This document shows, piece by piece, positions 18,000 to 27,275 of a DNA stretch of 64,000 nt (within the stretch, counting starts at the first letter, position 1; the number at the start of each line of letters is the position of its first letter). The position numbers and the translations under genes are program-made. The stretch is from positions 1 through 64,000 of the forward strand of contig CAZRDX010000038.1 of assembly GCA_964599235.1 (NCBI GenBank), in the 5' to 3' direction. The notes under the pieces were generated by a model that did no database searches, had not been told where the DNA came from, and saw only the letters and a list, made by a program, of their open reading frames with translations. Origin of the DNA: DRPN01 sp964599235 (GTDB lineage: Bacteria; Bacteroidota; Bacteroidia; Bacteroidales; VadinHA17).

Positions 18000-19120
18000 C
18001 GGTATTTCTCAAAGATACGCTGCAGCACCTCCTTCTCCCGTTCCCACGAGAGGACTTCGGCGGCACGGCGCAGGTTTTCCTTTTTCCTTTTTTTGTAGTC
18101 TTTTTCCAGCATCCAGTTGATGGCCGAGGCGATGGCCTCGGCCGAGTGTTCGTCGAGGACGAGGCCCACGTCGTAGTCCTTGACGATGCGTCGCACCTCG
18201 GGCAGGTCGCTGGCCAGCACGGGCACCCCGCAGTGGATGTAGTCGAACAGTTTGTTGGGGAGGCTGTAGCGCTGGTTGGCGCTCTGGTCCTTGTCGAGGG
18301 TGAGGCCCACGTCGGCCAGGACGGTGTAGGCATAGAGTTTCTCGGGCGGCTGGCGGGGGATGAAGATCACCTTGTCGTCGAGCCCTTCTTCCGTGACCTT
18401 TTCTTTCATGCGGGGCAGCGCGTCGCCGCCGCCGACGATCATGAGGACGGCCTCCTCGACGTAACGCATGGCCATCACGGCCTCTTCGCCACCCCTGGCC
18501 ATGTTGATGCCCGAGCCCTGGAGCAGCACCACCTTTTTATCTTCGGGTATGCCGGCCTCGCGGCGGCTCACCGGCGTCACCGCGTCGGCGGGGTTGCGGT
18601 CGGGCAGGTTGCGCACCACCTGCACCGTCACGCCGTAACGCCGGCGGTAAGCCTCGGCGATGGAGTCGCTGACGGTGATGACGTCGGTGAGACGGGGAAA
18701 GATCCTCCGTTCGAAGGCCAGCCACACGCGCCGGGCAAAGCGTCCTCTCAGCTCGGGCACCTCGGTGAAGTACTCGTGGCTGTCATATACCAGCGGTATG
18801 CGCCGCAGGCGCGACACCAGCCACGAGGCCGGCAGCGTGTCGAGGTCGTTGGCCACCAGCAGGGAGGCCCGCCGCACGAGGAGGAAGAAGAAGAGGCGCA
18901 CATTGTATTCGGCATAGAAGAGCGGACCGCGCCGGAAGAGGAGGCGCATGCGCCGCATGGGGTATCCCCGCGGCGTGAGGGGCGGGCTGCCGGGCAGACG
19001 TCTGCCCACGAGCAGGACGTCGAAGCCGGTGGCACGCAGCACCTCACAGCTCCTGCGCACCCGCTGGTCGGTGACCAGGTCATTCGTCACGGCTACGATG
19101 GCTCGTCTCACGGCGGTCAC
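17996..19120 (-). CDS. glycosyltransferase (GT-B, family 1/4-like)
   Basis: A 374-residue GT-B glycosyltransferase. The first domain starts VTNDLVTDQRVRRSCEVL and has ANDLDTLPASW and YDSHEYFTEVPEL; the second carries VLLQGSGINMARGGEEAV, a nucleotide-binding region (LMIVGGGDALPRMKE) and NKLFDYIHCGVPVLASDLPE, the typical C-terminal donor-binding segment. Its start overlaps the stop of the butyrate kinase gene (ATGA) and its stop overlaps the next glycosyltransferase, giving a tightly coupled trio. Sugar specificity cannot be read from sequence. Confidence 0.83.
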   Translation of the reverse strand: MTAVRRAIVAVTNDLVTDQRVRRSCEVLRATGFDVLLVGRRLPGSPPLTPRGYPMRRMRLLFRRGPLFYAEYNVRLFFFLLVRRASLLVANDLDTLPASWLVSRLRRIPLVYDSHEYFTEVPELRGRFARRVWLAFERRIFPRLTDVITVSDSIAEAYRRRYGVTVQVVRNLPDRNPADAVTPVSRREAGIPEDKKVVLLQGSGINMARGGEEAVMAMRYVEEAVLMIVGGGDALPRMKEKVTEEGLDDKVIFIPRQPPEKLYAYTVLADVGLTLDKDQSANQRYSLPNKLFDYIHCGVPVLASDLPEVRRIVKDYDVGLVLDEHSAEAIASAINWMLEKDYKKRKKENLRRAAEVLSWEREKEVLQRIFEKYR

Positions 19121-20250
19121 GTTGCGGGAAAGGTGAAAGAAGAACGGCGGTGCGACACCTCGTCGGGGTAGTCACGTGCCTCCTCGAGGCCGTCGAGGAC
19201 GCGGAAAGTCCCTTCGGCAAGGGCCTGCATCTCGTTCTCGCCGGGGACGACGAAGAAAGGCGCCATGGTGCCGACGTAGCCGCGCAGGTCGTCGACGAAG
19301 CGCGGGGAGAGGGCGATGCCGCCGGTGACGATGATACCGTCGGCGCGGCCGCGCAGGGCGGCCAGGGCGGCGCCGGTCTCTTTGGCGATCTGGTAGACGA
19401 ACGCCTCATAGACGAGGACAGCACGGCGGTCGCCGGCGTCGACGCGCTGCAGCACCTCGCGCAGGTCGGCCGTACCCAGGTAGGCCGTCAGGCCGCTGCC
19501 GGAGGAGAAGATGCGGGTGACCTCTTCCTCGGGGTGCGCATAACAGAGACGCATCACCCCCCGCAGGGGCAGGGCGCCGGCGCGGTTGGGCGAGAAAGGC
19601 CCCATGCCCAGGAGGGCGTCGTTGACGTCGCGTATCCTGCCTCCCTCGACCACGGTGATCGAGATGCCGCCCCCCAGATGGTCGACGACAAAACGGCACT
19701 CCTCCAGCGTCCTGCCCAGCTCGCCGGCGATGCGGCGGGCGGTGCTACGCACGTTGAGAGGATGGCCGCGGCAGACCCGCTCGATGGAGGGATGGCCGGA
19801 GATACGGGCTTTGTCCCACATGTTGTCGACCGAGACGGGGTCGACGGTATAGCAGGCATCGAGGCCGAGCTCGCGCCGCAGCCGGTCGGCCAGCAGCGTA
19901 CCCAGGTTGGAAGCATGGTCGCCGTAACGGCAGCTGCGCGCATCCTCGAGAAAAGCCTCGTTGACAAGGTAGGTACCGCCGGCCACGGGACGGACGATGC
20001 CGCCACGCCCCACCACCCCCACCACGGTGAGGTCATCCCGGGCGATCGCCTCCAGGATCAGGGGACGGATCAGATCGTAACGGAGATCGAGCTGGGCCGT
20101 CACCGGCTCATACCTGCGCAGTTCGGCAGGATCATGGCGGAGGGTCTGTTCCCACACACTGCCCCGGCGGCTGTAGAGAGCCACCTTCGTGGAGGTGGAA
20201 CCGGGGTTCACCACCACCACCACTTCCTTCGCCAGAGGGTCATCATCCAT
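19117..20250 (-). CDS. buk: butyrate kinase
   Basis: A 377-residue ASKHA-fold acetokinase-family enzyme making butyrate and ATP from butyryl phosphate (or the reverse). Motifs: VVVNPGSTSTKVALY (phosphate-1 loop), VVGRGGIVRPVAGGTY, DHASNLG, SGHPSIERVCRGHPLN, VDHLGGGISI and GIIVTGGIALSP. These separate it from acetate kinase, which has GERVVHGG. Slightly longer than the usual ~355 residues. No phosphotransbutyrylase is visible in the window. It is the first gene of a three-gene unit with two glycosyltransferases; a -7-like TATCTTTA lies at 20279-20272 on this strand. Confidence 0.9.
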   Translation of the reverse strand: MDDDPLAKEVVVVVNPGSTSTKVALYSRRGSVWEQTLRHDPAELRRYEPVTAQLDLRYDLIRPLILEAIARDDLTVVGVVGRGGIVRPVAGGTYLVNEAFLEDARSCRYGDHASNLGTLLADRLRRELGLDACYTVDPVSVDNMWDKARISGHPSIERVCRGHPLNVRSTARRIAGELGRTLEECRFVVDHLGGGISITVVEGGRIRDVNDALLGMGPFSPNRAGALPLRGVMRLCYAHPEEEVTRIFSSGSGLTAYLGTADLREVLQRVDAGDRRAVLVYEAFVYQIAKETGAALAALRGRADGIIVTGGIALSPRFVDDLRGYVGTMAPFFVVPGENEMQALAEGTFRVLDGLEEARDYPDEVSHRRSSFTFPAT

Positions 20251-20394
20251 TGCGGAACGGGTTTACGGACGTAAAGATAATGAAAAGCGGCGCAAACCGC
20301 TCCTCACGGCCTCCGCCGCAGAAAAAGATCCGCCTGTGCAACATTTCCTCTCTTTGTGCGTCTAAAGAATGTCATGCATCAAAAAGCCTCAGCC

Positions 20395-20631
20395 ATGAAC
20401 AAGACGCTCAAACAGGTGATCATCTGGTTCCTCATCCTCCTGGTACTGGTGTTCACCGTCATAGCCATCCTGGGCATCTGGGATGTGATCGACCTGGAGC
20501 AGGTCACACGCAAGCTGTTGTCGACGCTGCTGGTGATCTTCTCGTCGGCAGCCGTGATCCTTTTCATCCTCTCGGTACTGGGCAAAGAGATCTGCGAGGA
20601 GGAGGGTAACGGCGAAGGCACGAAACCGTAA
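20395..20631 (+). CDS. small two-helix membrane protein
   Basis: A 78-residue protein with two hydrophobic segments (VIIWFLILLVLVFTVIAILG and TLLVIFSSAAVILFILSVLG) joined by a short charged loop (DVIDLEQVTRK), ending in an acidic tail EICEEEGNGEG. The ATG at 20395 is favoured because it starts just before the first helix; an upstream in-frame start at 20356 is possible. Probably an inner-membrane protein with unknown role. Divergent from buk and convergent with ffh, so not part of either operon. Confidence 0.7.
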   Translation: MNKTLKQVIIWFLILLVLVFTVIAILGIWDVIDLEQVTRKLLSTLLVIFSSAAVILFILSVLGKEICEEEGNGEGTKP

Positions 20632-20645
20632 CGCGATCTTTTCGT

Positions 20646-21974
20646 CTACCGCATCCCGGGCATTCTCATCAGTCGTGAGAGGCCTTTCTTGCCGCTCATG
20701 GATTTCATCAGCTTGCGGGTCTCGGCGAACTGTTTGAGCAGGCGGTTGATCTCGGTGACGGTGGTGCCGCTGCCGCGGGCGATGCGTTTTTTTCTGCTGC
20801 CGTTGAGGATGGCTGGGTTGCGGCGTTCCTCGGGGGTCATCGACCGTATGATGGCTTCGATCTCCTTGAAGGCGTTGTCGTCGATGTCCATGTCGCGGAC
20901 GGCTTTGCCCATGCCCGGGATCATGGAGGCGAGCTCCTTGAGGTTACCCATCTTCTTGATCTGCTGGATCTGGGCGAGGAAATCGTCGAAGTTGAACTGA
21001 TCCTTGGCGATCTTGCGCTGCAGCTTGCGTGCTTCCTCGGCATCGAACTGTTCCTGGGCTCTTTCTACGAGGGTGACGATGTCGCCCATGCCGAGGATAC
21101 GGTCGGCCATACGGTCGGGGTGGAAGATGTCGAGGGCGTCGAGTTTTTCGCCGGTGCTGACGAACTTGATGGGTTTGTTGACCACCGAGCGGATGGTGAG
21201 GGCTGCACCGCCGCGGGCGTCGCCGTCGAGTTTGGTGAGCACGACCCCGTCGTAGTCGAGACGGTCGTTGAAGGCCTTGGCGGTGTTGACGGCGTCCTGA
21301 CCGGTCATGGCATCCACGACGAAGAGGATCTCATGAGGGTTCACCGCATCGCGGATGGCGGTGATCTCTTTCATCATCTCCTCATCGACGGCCAGCCGAC
21401 CGGCCGTATCGATGATGACGGCCGAGAAGCCTTCTTTTTTGGCGTGTCTGACGGCGTTCTTGGCTATCCTGACGGGGTCCTTGCTTCCCTCTTCGGTATA
21501 TACGGGCACTTCGGCCTGGCTGCCGAGGGTCTGCAGCTGTTCGATGGCGGCGGGGCGGTAGACGTCGCCGGCGACGAGCAGGGGGCGTTTGCCGCGGCGT
21601 GTGGCCAGATGACGTGCCAGCTTGGCGGAGAAGGTGGTTTTCCCCGAGCCCTGCAGGCCGGCGATGAGAATGACGGCCGGGTTGGCATGCAGGTCGATGT
21701 CGACGGCCTGACCACCCATGAGCTCCACCAGCTCATCGTGGACGATCTTCACCATCATCTGGCCGGGCTGCACAGCCGTCAGGACGTTCTGCCCCAGCGC
21801 CTTCTTCTTCACGTTGTCGGTGAAGCTCTTGGCGATCTTATAATGCACGTCGGCGTCGAGGAGGGCGCGCCGCACATCCTTCAGCGTCTCGGCCACATTG
21901 ATCTCGGTGATGCGGCCCTGTCCTTTCAGCAGCTTGAACGAACGCTCCAGCCGGTCGGTAAGGTTCTCGAACAT
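20646..21974 (-). CDS. ffh: signal recognition particle protein Ffh (SRP54)
   Basis: A complete 442-residue GTPase that binds SRP RNA and signal peptides and delivers ribosomes to FtsY. N domain residues 1-90; G domain with GLQGSGKTT, AGDVYRPAAIEQL, DTAGRLAVDEEMM, TKLDGDARGGAAL and FVSTGEKLDAL; C-terminal methionine-rich M domain with RIARGSGTTVTEINRLLKQF and the final MRMPGMR. A -7 element TATCTTTG lies at 22002-21995 on this strand, 20 nt before the ATG. Confidence 0.97.
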   Translation of the reverse strand: MFENLTDRLERSFKLLKGQGRITEINVAETLKDVRRALLDADVHYKIAKSFTDNVKKKALGQNVLTAVQPGQMMVKIVHDELVELMGGQAVDIDLHANPAVILIAGLQGSGKTTFSAKLARHLATRRGKRPLLVAGDVYRPAAIEQLQTLGSQAEVPVYTEEGSKDPVRIAKNAVRHAKKEGFSAVIIDTAGRLAVDEEMMKEITAIRDAVNPHEILFVVDAMTGQDAVNTAKAFNDRLDYDGVVLTKLDGDARGGAALTIRSVVNKPIKFVSTGEKLDALDIFHPDRMADRILGMGDIVTLVERAQEQFDAEEARKLQRKIAKDQFNFDDFLAQIQQIKKMGNLKELASMIPGMGKAVRDMDIDDNAFKEIEAIIRSMTPEERRNPAILNGSRKKRIARGSGTTVTEINRLLKQFAETRKLMKSMSGKKGLSRLMRMPGMR

Positions 21975-21994
21975 CTCGTTTTCTCTTTTTTTGC

Positions 21995-22002
21995 AAAGAT
22001 AA
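21995..22002 (-). promoter_or_regulatory. -7 element for ffh
   Basis: TATCTTTG on the minus strand, 20 nt upstream of the ffh ATG; no clear -33 box. Confidence 0.5.
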
Positions 22003-22023
22003 CAAAAGGCAGTCAGACGGCCG

Positions 22024-23817
22024 TCACATCCTCTCTGGCATCTCGATGCCGAGCAGTCCCATGGCGGTGCGGAGCACCTCGCCGGTGACGTAAGTCATCA
22101 CCAGGCGCATGGCCCGGGTGTCGGCGGCCGGCTCGTTGAGGATGGAGTAGTCGTGGTAGAACTGGTTGAAGGCCTTGGCCACCTCATAGCAGTAGTTAGC
22201 GATGACGGAGGGGTTGTATGCGGCGGCAGCATCGGCCCGCACCTCGGGGAAACGGGCCATCAGCCGCAGCAGGAAGGTCTCCTTCTCGTTGGGCAGATAG
22301 GCAGCATCCAGCCGCTGCGGCACCTCCAGACCCCGGTCGGCAGCCTTGCGCATCACCGAACGGATGCGGGCATAGGTGTACTGGATAAAAGGACCTGTGT
22401 TGCCGTTGAAGTCGATCGACTCCTGCGGGTTGAAGATGATGTTCTTCTTGGGATCGATCTTCAGGATGAAATACTTGAGGGCGCCGAGGCCGATCTTGCG
22501 GTACACCTCTTCTTTTTCCTGTTCGTCGAGGCCTTCGAGCTTACCGAGCTCTTCGCCCATCTCGCGTGCGGTCTCGATCATGCCGGCGATGAGGTCGTCG
22601 GCGTCGACCACCTTGCCTTCGCGCGACTTCATCTTCCCTTCGGGCAGTTCGACCATGCCGTAGGAGAGATGAATGAGACGGTCGGCCCAGGGATAGCCCA
22701 GTTTCTTCATCAGGATGCGCAGCACCTGGAAATGGTAGTTCTGTTCGTTGCCCACGACGTAGATGTGCCGGTCGAAGTGGTAGTCGTTCCAGCGCAACAC
22801 GGCGGTGCCGAGGTCCTGGGTCATGTATACGGCGGTGCCGTCGGAGCGGAGGAGGACTTTCTCGTCGAGGCCTTCCTCACGCAGGTCGGCCCACACCGAG
22901 CCGTCGTCGCGGCGGTAGACGATGCCTTTCTCGAGGGCTTCCAGGACGATCTTCTTGCCCACCTTGTAGGTGTCCGACTCGTAGTAGATCTTGTCGAAGT
23001 CGACGCCGAGGGCGCGGTAGGTGACGTCAAAGCCGTCGTAGACCCAGCGGTTCATCATCTTCCACAGGCGGATGACCTCGGGGTCGCCGGCCTCCCAGCG
23101 TCGCAGCATCTCCTGGGCCTCCTGCAGGAGGGGGGCTTTTTTGCGGGCCTCCTCTTCGGGGATGCCGCGGGCCACCATCTCCTCCACCTGGCGACGGTAC
23201 TCCTGTTCGAACTTCACGTAAAAATCCCCCACGAGGAAGTCGCCTTTTTTTCCGGCCTTCTCGGGGGTGATGCCGTTGCCCCACTTCTGCCAGGCGAGCA
23301 TCGACTTGCAGATGTGGATGCCACGGTCGTTGACGATGTTGGTCTTGACGACGCGGTTGCCGTCGGCGGCCATGATGCGGGAGAGGGAATAGCCGATGAG
23401 GTTGTTGCGCACGTGGCCCAGGTGAAGGGGTTTGTTGGTATTGGGCGAGGAGTATTCGATGACCACCATGGGGGCGTCGTCGGCGGGCTGTTCGAGGCCG
23501 TAGTCGCTGAGGGGACGCACCCGGTTGAGGAAAGCGATCCAGTAGGAGCCGTCGAGGACGAGGTTGAGGAATCCCTTGATGACGTTGAAGCGGGCGATCT
23601 CGGGGAGACGCTGCTGCAGCTCCCGGCCGAGCCAGCGGCCCGTCTCCTCGGGCGACATACGCATCACCTTCACAAGAGGGAAGACCACCACGGTGAGATC
23701 ACCCTCGAACTCACGGCGTGTCTCCTGCAACAGCACCTGCCCGGTGTAAGGAGCACCGGTATGCTGTTCGACAGCCTCACGTACCGCCGTCTCGATCTTT
23801 TTCCCTATCTCTTTCAT
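22024..23817 (-). CDS. argS: arginyl-tRNA synthetase
   Basis: A 597-residue class I synthetase, full length. The ATG at 23817 is preferred to the adjacent GTG at 23820. It has the N-terminal Add-1 tRNA-binding domain (residues 1-110), the catalytic signature VIEYSSPNTNKPLHLGHVRN with HLGH as HIGH motif, a KMKSREGKVV segment at the KMSKS position, and a C-terminal DALR anticodon-binding domain ending with MGLLGIEMPERM. It charges tRNA(Arg). A TAACTTTG -7 element lies 25 nt upstream. Downstream, ffh starts 50 nt away on the same strand with its own promoter. Confidence 0.97.
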   Translation of the reverse strand: MKEIGKKIETAVREAVEQHTGAPYTGQVLLQETRREFEGDLTVVVFPLVKVMRMSPEETGRWLGRELQQRLPEIARFNVIKGFLNLVLDGSYWIAFLNRVRPLSDYGLEQPADDAPMVVIEYSSPNTNKPLHLGHVRNNLIGYSLSRIMAADGNRVVKTNIVNDRGIHICKSMLAWQKWGNGITPEKAGKKGDFLVGDFYVKFEQEYRRQVEEMVARGIPEEEARKKAPLLQEAQEMLRRWEAGDPEVIRLWKMMNRWVYDGFDVTYRALGVDFDKIYYESDTYKVGKKIVLEALEKGIVYRRDDGSVWADLREEGLDEKVLLRSDGTAVYMTQDLGTAVLRWNDYHFDRHIYVVGNEQNYHFQVLRILMKKLGYPWADRLIHLSYGMVELPEGKMKSREGKVVDADDLIAGMIETAREMGEELGKLEGLDEQEKEEVYRKIGLGALKYFILKIDPKKNIIFNPQESIDFNGNTGPFIQYTYARIRSVMRKAADRGLEVPQRLDAAYLPNEKETFLLRLMARFPEVRADAAAAYNPSVIANYCYEVAKAFNQFYHDYSILNEPAADTRAMRLVMTYVTGEVLRTAMGLLGIEMPERM

Positions 23818-23842
23818 CACACTCGCTTGTTGGAACAGCCTG

Positions 23843-23850
23843 CAAAGTTA
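23843..23850 (-). promoter_or_regulatory. -7 element for argS
   Basis: TAACTTTG on the minus strand, an exact TAnnTTTG match 25 nt before the argS ATG. Confidence 0.5.
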
Positions 23851-24011
23851 AGCCAAAATCCTGAAAGAGGAACACCTCCGTTTCCCCCTTCGTGCGGGCC
23901 CTCTCCGGCCCCCCGGACCTCCACGCGCACAAAACTTCTCAGAAATTTACACACAACCAACACTCCACACAACCACATGCATCTACTTATCAATACATTA
24001 CAAATCCCTTA

Positions 24012-24043
24012 CTACGTAGCACCCTACGTAGTGCCCTACGTAG
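24012..24043. repeat. three palindromic CTACGTAG boxes at exact 12-bp spacing
   Basis: The palindrome CTACGTAG occurs at 24012-24019, 24024-24031 and 24036-24043, separated by CACC and TGCC. The regular 12-bp period and position ~75 bp upstream of a strong promoter suggest operator sites, but a small tandem duplication is equally possible. The rest of the 23851-24110 stretch is AT-rich with no gene. Confidence 0.7.
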
Positions 24044-24115
24044 ATCTCCCGTAAATTAAAGAATCACAGATAGATACAAATATCTTTCTCCAAAAAAACA
24101 ATTTTTTATTTTTAT

Positions 24116-24146
24116 TTTGACTAATTCTAAATTTATTTTATCTTTG
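24116..24146 (+). promoter_or_regulatory. strong Bacteroidota promoter for the repeat-containing T9SS protein
   Basis: TTTG (24116-24119), 19-nt spacer, TATCTTTG (24139-24146), a full consensus match. The leader contains a hairpin GCGGGA/TCCCGC (24158-24179) before the coding start. Confidence 0.8.
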
Positions 24147-24219
24147 CGTAACTCATTGCGGGATCTTTCGCGGTCCCGCTCTTGTCTTGATGTCGAACAA
24201 TCAAAAAACAGAAAAGCGT

Positions 24220-27135
24220 ATGAGAAAGATGTTACTTTTCCTTGCAGGGGCCATGTTGTATGCAGGCTCTCTTTTCGGGCAGGCAGAAAGCCGTCCCGAC
24301 TCTTCCATCCTTTATGAGTTCAACGACATGAACGATTCTGTCCCGGTCGTCAAAGAGGTCTACGATGTCTACGACGACCAGGGATCTCCTGCCCGGGTCT
24401 CCACATACAAGTGGGACATTGGGTTCTGGAAGTATTACGGGGAGCGTGTCTGTCTCCGTGACGACGACGGCCATCTGCTGATGCGCAAGGTGATCACCAT
24501 CGACCATCTCTTCGACCGGATGACCGTTTACAGTTACGACGACAACGGACGCATGCAGCAGATGACGGTCTATCGCAACCGCCATGAAGGGATCCCTTTG
24601 GAACCTGACTGGAAAGAAAGCCTCAGGGAAACGTACCAGTATGATGCGCTTGGCAGGGTCCAGGAGAGCGAAACGTACGTGAAGGCCAACTTCTGGCAGG
24701 GTGTGCGCAAGACCTTTTACAAATATGATGCTTCGGACAGGCTGGTTTCCGAAGAGCATTACAAATGGTATCCGCCCGTCACGGTGAAACGTTACGAAGG
24801 GTTGTACAGTCAGAATCCTTCGGGTTCGACCAACTATGCTGCCATCGCTTGGAAACTGGAACCGGGAGTGACCCTGGATGAGCTGGCCGCTTATCGTGTG
24901 AACGACTCCACCGAATTCGTGAACGTATACGTCAACGACGGCACGCAGGACATCCGCTACAACCTGCACGGCGTGGCCGGCAAAACTCTTGCAGAGGTCT
25001 TCAGCGGCCAGAACGACGAGAGTGTGACCATCAACCTCGACCAGTTACGGGACGATTATACGGAGTGGTTTCATATCCTGGAAGACAACGAGATGACCCT
25101 CCTCAGCTGCAATGTCAAGGAGATGCGGACTTTTCGTGTTTTCGAGGTGATCGTTGTCGACGATGACCTGTATTCCCGCACGGGTGCCAACGATTACCTG
25201 AACATCGCATACCATGTGAAGGCCGCTGCCACCATGGACGACCTGGACAAGATCGTCCTGCCGGATACCGTCACGTGGGTCAATGTTTACGTGAAAGAGA
25301 ACCCTGACGATCCGGAGGCGCCTTACGGCCGGGTGGACATCTACGGGGTCGGTGGCAAGACGCTGGCAGAGGTGCTGCAGGAGAACAACATTGCCATAGG
25401 CGACCTGGCTACCGACTACGTGGAATGGTTCTGGACCAAGGCAGGAGAGCGCAAGCTGGCCCGCCTCAACATCAAGGCCGTGCTGGATCTCACACCTCAC
25501 ACCAGCAAGGTCATTGTCCATGAGATGCTGATCAACGCCGGAGAGACCAACGGTTACATCTCCAACGCGTACAACATCCTGGAGAGCGCCACGGCCGACG
25601 ATCTGGCTGAGGTGACCCTCCCCGACACGGTCACCTTCCTCTCGGTCTATTACAACGACGGCAGCGGCGACCAGCGTGTCAGCCTCTACGAGGTAGAGGG
25701 CAAAACGCTCAAGGCGGTCCTTCTCGACGGCGACAACCGCGACGGGGTGACCATACCGCTCGACCAGCTGCGACACAACTACTACGAGTGGTTCTACGGC
25801 AAAGACGGAAAACCGGTGCTGGTAAACCTCAACGTCAAGGCTATCTTCAACATGGGCAACACCGCCCCGGTGGTGGTGACCCCCGACCTGCGCAACGAAG
25901 GAGGTGATGAGTACCTCAGCACCGCCTATCTGATCCGTCCGCATGCCACCAGCGACGATCTCAAAGCTTACGTGCTGGACAACGTCGACTTCCTCAGCGT
26001 GTATATCTTCGACGGCACCGACGAGGTGCGGATCAACCTGCACGGCATCAACGGGAAGACGTTGCAGGAGGCGCTCGCCGGCGGCAACGACGAGAAGATC
26101 ACCATCGACCTCACCCAGCTGCGTACCAATTACTGGGAGTGGTTCCGCGATGCGGACAACCAGCCGATGATCGTCAACCTCAACGTCAAGGCGGTGAAGA
26201 TCCTCCACGAAGCCCCCACCGTCGAGGTGCATGAGAACCTGCTCAGCGAAGAGGGCGGTGATATCTTTTTCAGCACCACCTATCTGGTGAAGACCTCCGC
26301 GAAGATGGACGATCTGGCCTCCTACACCGTCCCCGACGATGCCGAGGTGCTGTATGTCTATGCCCGTCCGCTGCTGCGCGACACCGTCTATGCCCTGACG
26401 GGTGTGGCCGGGAAAGATCTCCAGAGCATCCTCACCGGCGACAACGATCAGGGACAAACGGTCGACCTGGATGACCTGAAGGAGTTCTACGCCGAATGGT
26501 TCTTCGACACCGACGGAGAGGCGAGCCGCGTGCGCCTCAACCTCAAGGCCTCGCGCAAGCTCACCGGCGGCCTGGACGAGCTGGTGACCAAGAAGGAATA
26601 CCTCTATTCCACCAACAAACAGACGATCACCACCCTGCGTTATGAGGGAAGCACCGTCACGGCCGGTGAGCGTGTGACCACCTACTTCGACGCCGACGGC
26701 CGGATCATAATGGAAGAGACCGAACGCACCAGCGACGGCAACACCTGGACACCTGCCAGCCGCCTGACCAGACTCTATGACGACAACAGGCTGAAGGTGG
26801 AGGTGCGATACGACTACGACGACGGCAGCAGCGACTACGTGCTGAAGAGCAAGAAATACTACTTTTATTACGAAGCTCCGTCGGCCGTCAGGGCTGCCGC
26901 CGAACTGACCACACGGTTCTATCCCAACCCCGCCGGCGAGGTGCTGTATGTGACGGTGCCGGGGCACAACACCTTTGAGTACCGTATTTACACCCTTACG
27001 GGGAGTCTGGTGGTCAGCGGCCGTGCCGAGGGCAGCCGGGCCACCCTCCGGGTGAACGGCCTGCCGGCAGGGATCTACCTGCTGCGCGTGAGCGACGGCA
27101 AGGAAACCTTCAGCGATAAGTTCATCAAACAATGA
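24220..27135 (+). CDS. secreted T9SS protein with five ~119-residue repeats
   Basis: About 971 residues from the ATG at 24220, which gives the clearest signal peptide (MRKMLLFLAGAMLYAGSLFG, Q next); the ATG at 24190 is an alternative. After an N-terminal region with YD-like motifs (YSYDDNGRMQQ, YKYDASDRL) come five tandem repeats starting near 24824, 25181, 25540, 25900 and 26251. Each has a VxVY strand, a G-x-xGKTL motif, a [Y/W]xEWF motif and a (L/C)N(V/I/L)KA-type end. A second YD-like segment follows, then a type IX sorting domain (FYPNPAGEVLYV to the C-terminal FSDKFIKQ). It should be exported through the outer membrane and anchored or released. I recognise no enzymatic motif; an adhesive or structural surface role is inference. 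Confidence 0.82.
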   Translation: MRKMLLFLAGAMLYAGSLFGQAESRPDSSILYEFNDMNDSVPVVKEVYDVYDDQGSPARVSTYKWDIGFWKYYGERVCLRDDDGHLLMRKVITIDHLFDRMTVYSYDDNGRMQQMTVYRNRHEGIPLEPDWKESLRETYQYDALGRVQESETYVKANFWQGVRKTFYKYDASDRLVSEEHYKWYPPVTVKRYEGLYSQNPSGSTNYAAIAWKLEPGVTLDELAAYRVNDSTEFVNVYVNDGTQDIRYNLHGVAGKTLAEVFSGQNDESVTINLDQLRDDYTEWFHILEDNEMTLLSCNVKEMRTFRVFEVIVVDDDLYSRTGANDYLNIAYHVKAAATMDDLDKIVLPDTVTWVNVYVKENPDDPEAPYGRVDIYGVGGKTLAEVLQENNIAIGDLATDYVEWFWTKAGERKLARLNIKAVLDLTPHTSKVIVHEMLINAGETNGYISNAYNILESATADDLAEVTLPDTVTFLSVYYNDGSGDQRVSLYEVEGKTLKAVLLDGDNRDGVTIPLDQLRHNYYEWFYGKDGKPVLVNLNVKAIFNMGNTAPVVVTPDLRNEGGDEYLSTAYLIRPHATSDDLKAYVLDNVDFLSVYIFDGTDEVRINLHGINGKTLQEALAGGNDEKITIDLTQLRTNYWEWFRDADNQPMIVNLNVKAVKILHEAPTVEVHENLLSEEGGDIFFSTTYLVKTSAKMDDLASYTVPDDAEVLYVYARPLLRDTVYALTGVAGKDLQSILTGDNDQGQTVDLDDLKEFYAEWFFDTDGEASRVRLNLKASRKLTGGLDELVTKKEYLYSTNKQTITTLRYEGSTVTAGERVTTYFDADGRIIMEETERTSDGNTWTPASRLTRLYDDNRLKVEVRYDYDDGSSDYVLKSKKYYFYYEAPSAVRAAAELTTRFYPNPAGEVLYVTVPGHNTFEYRIYTLTGSLVVSGRAEGSRATLRVNGLPAGIYLLRVSDGKETFSDKFIKQ

Positions 27136-27163
27136 CCTGTCAGCACAGAAAGATCACAAAAGG

Positions 27164-27190
27164 AAAAGCGGACCACCACGGTCCGCTTTT
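27164..27190 (+). terminator. intrinsic terminator after the repeat protein
   Basis: Perfect 11-bp stem AAAAGCGGACC / GGTCCGCTTTT with a 5-nt loop, followed by CTTTTTT. Confidence 0.9.
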
Positions 27191-27275
27191 CTTTTTTAGG
27201 CGTACTTCCATTTGCTACATTGAAAAAAATGCACAAATTTTGTTCTTCCTACCGTAACGAAAAAAGAGAAGAACG

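Noticed and set aside
22153..24054. 633-codon plus-strand frame opposite argS
   Set aside because: argS has complete synthetase motifs; the opposite frame is a low-complexity Val/Gly/His-rich shadow.
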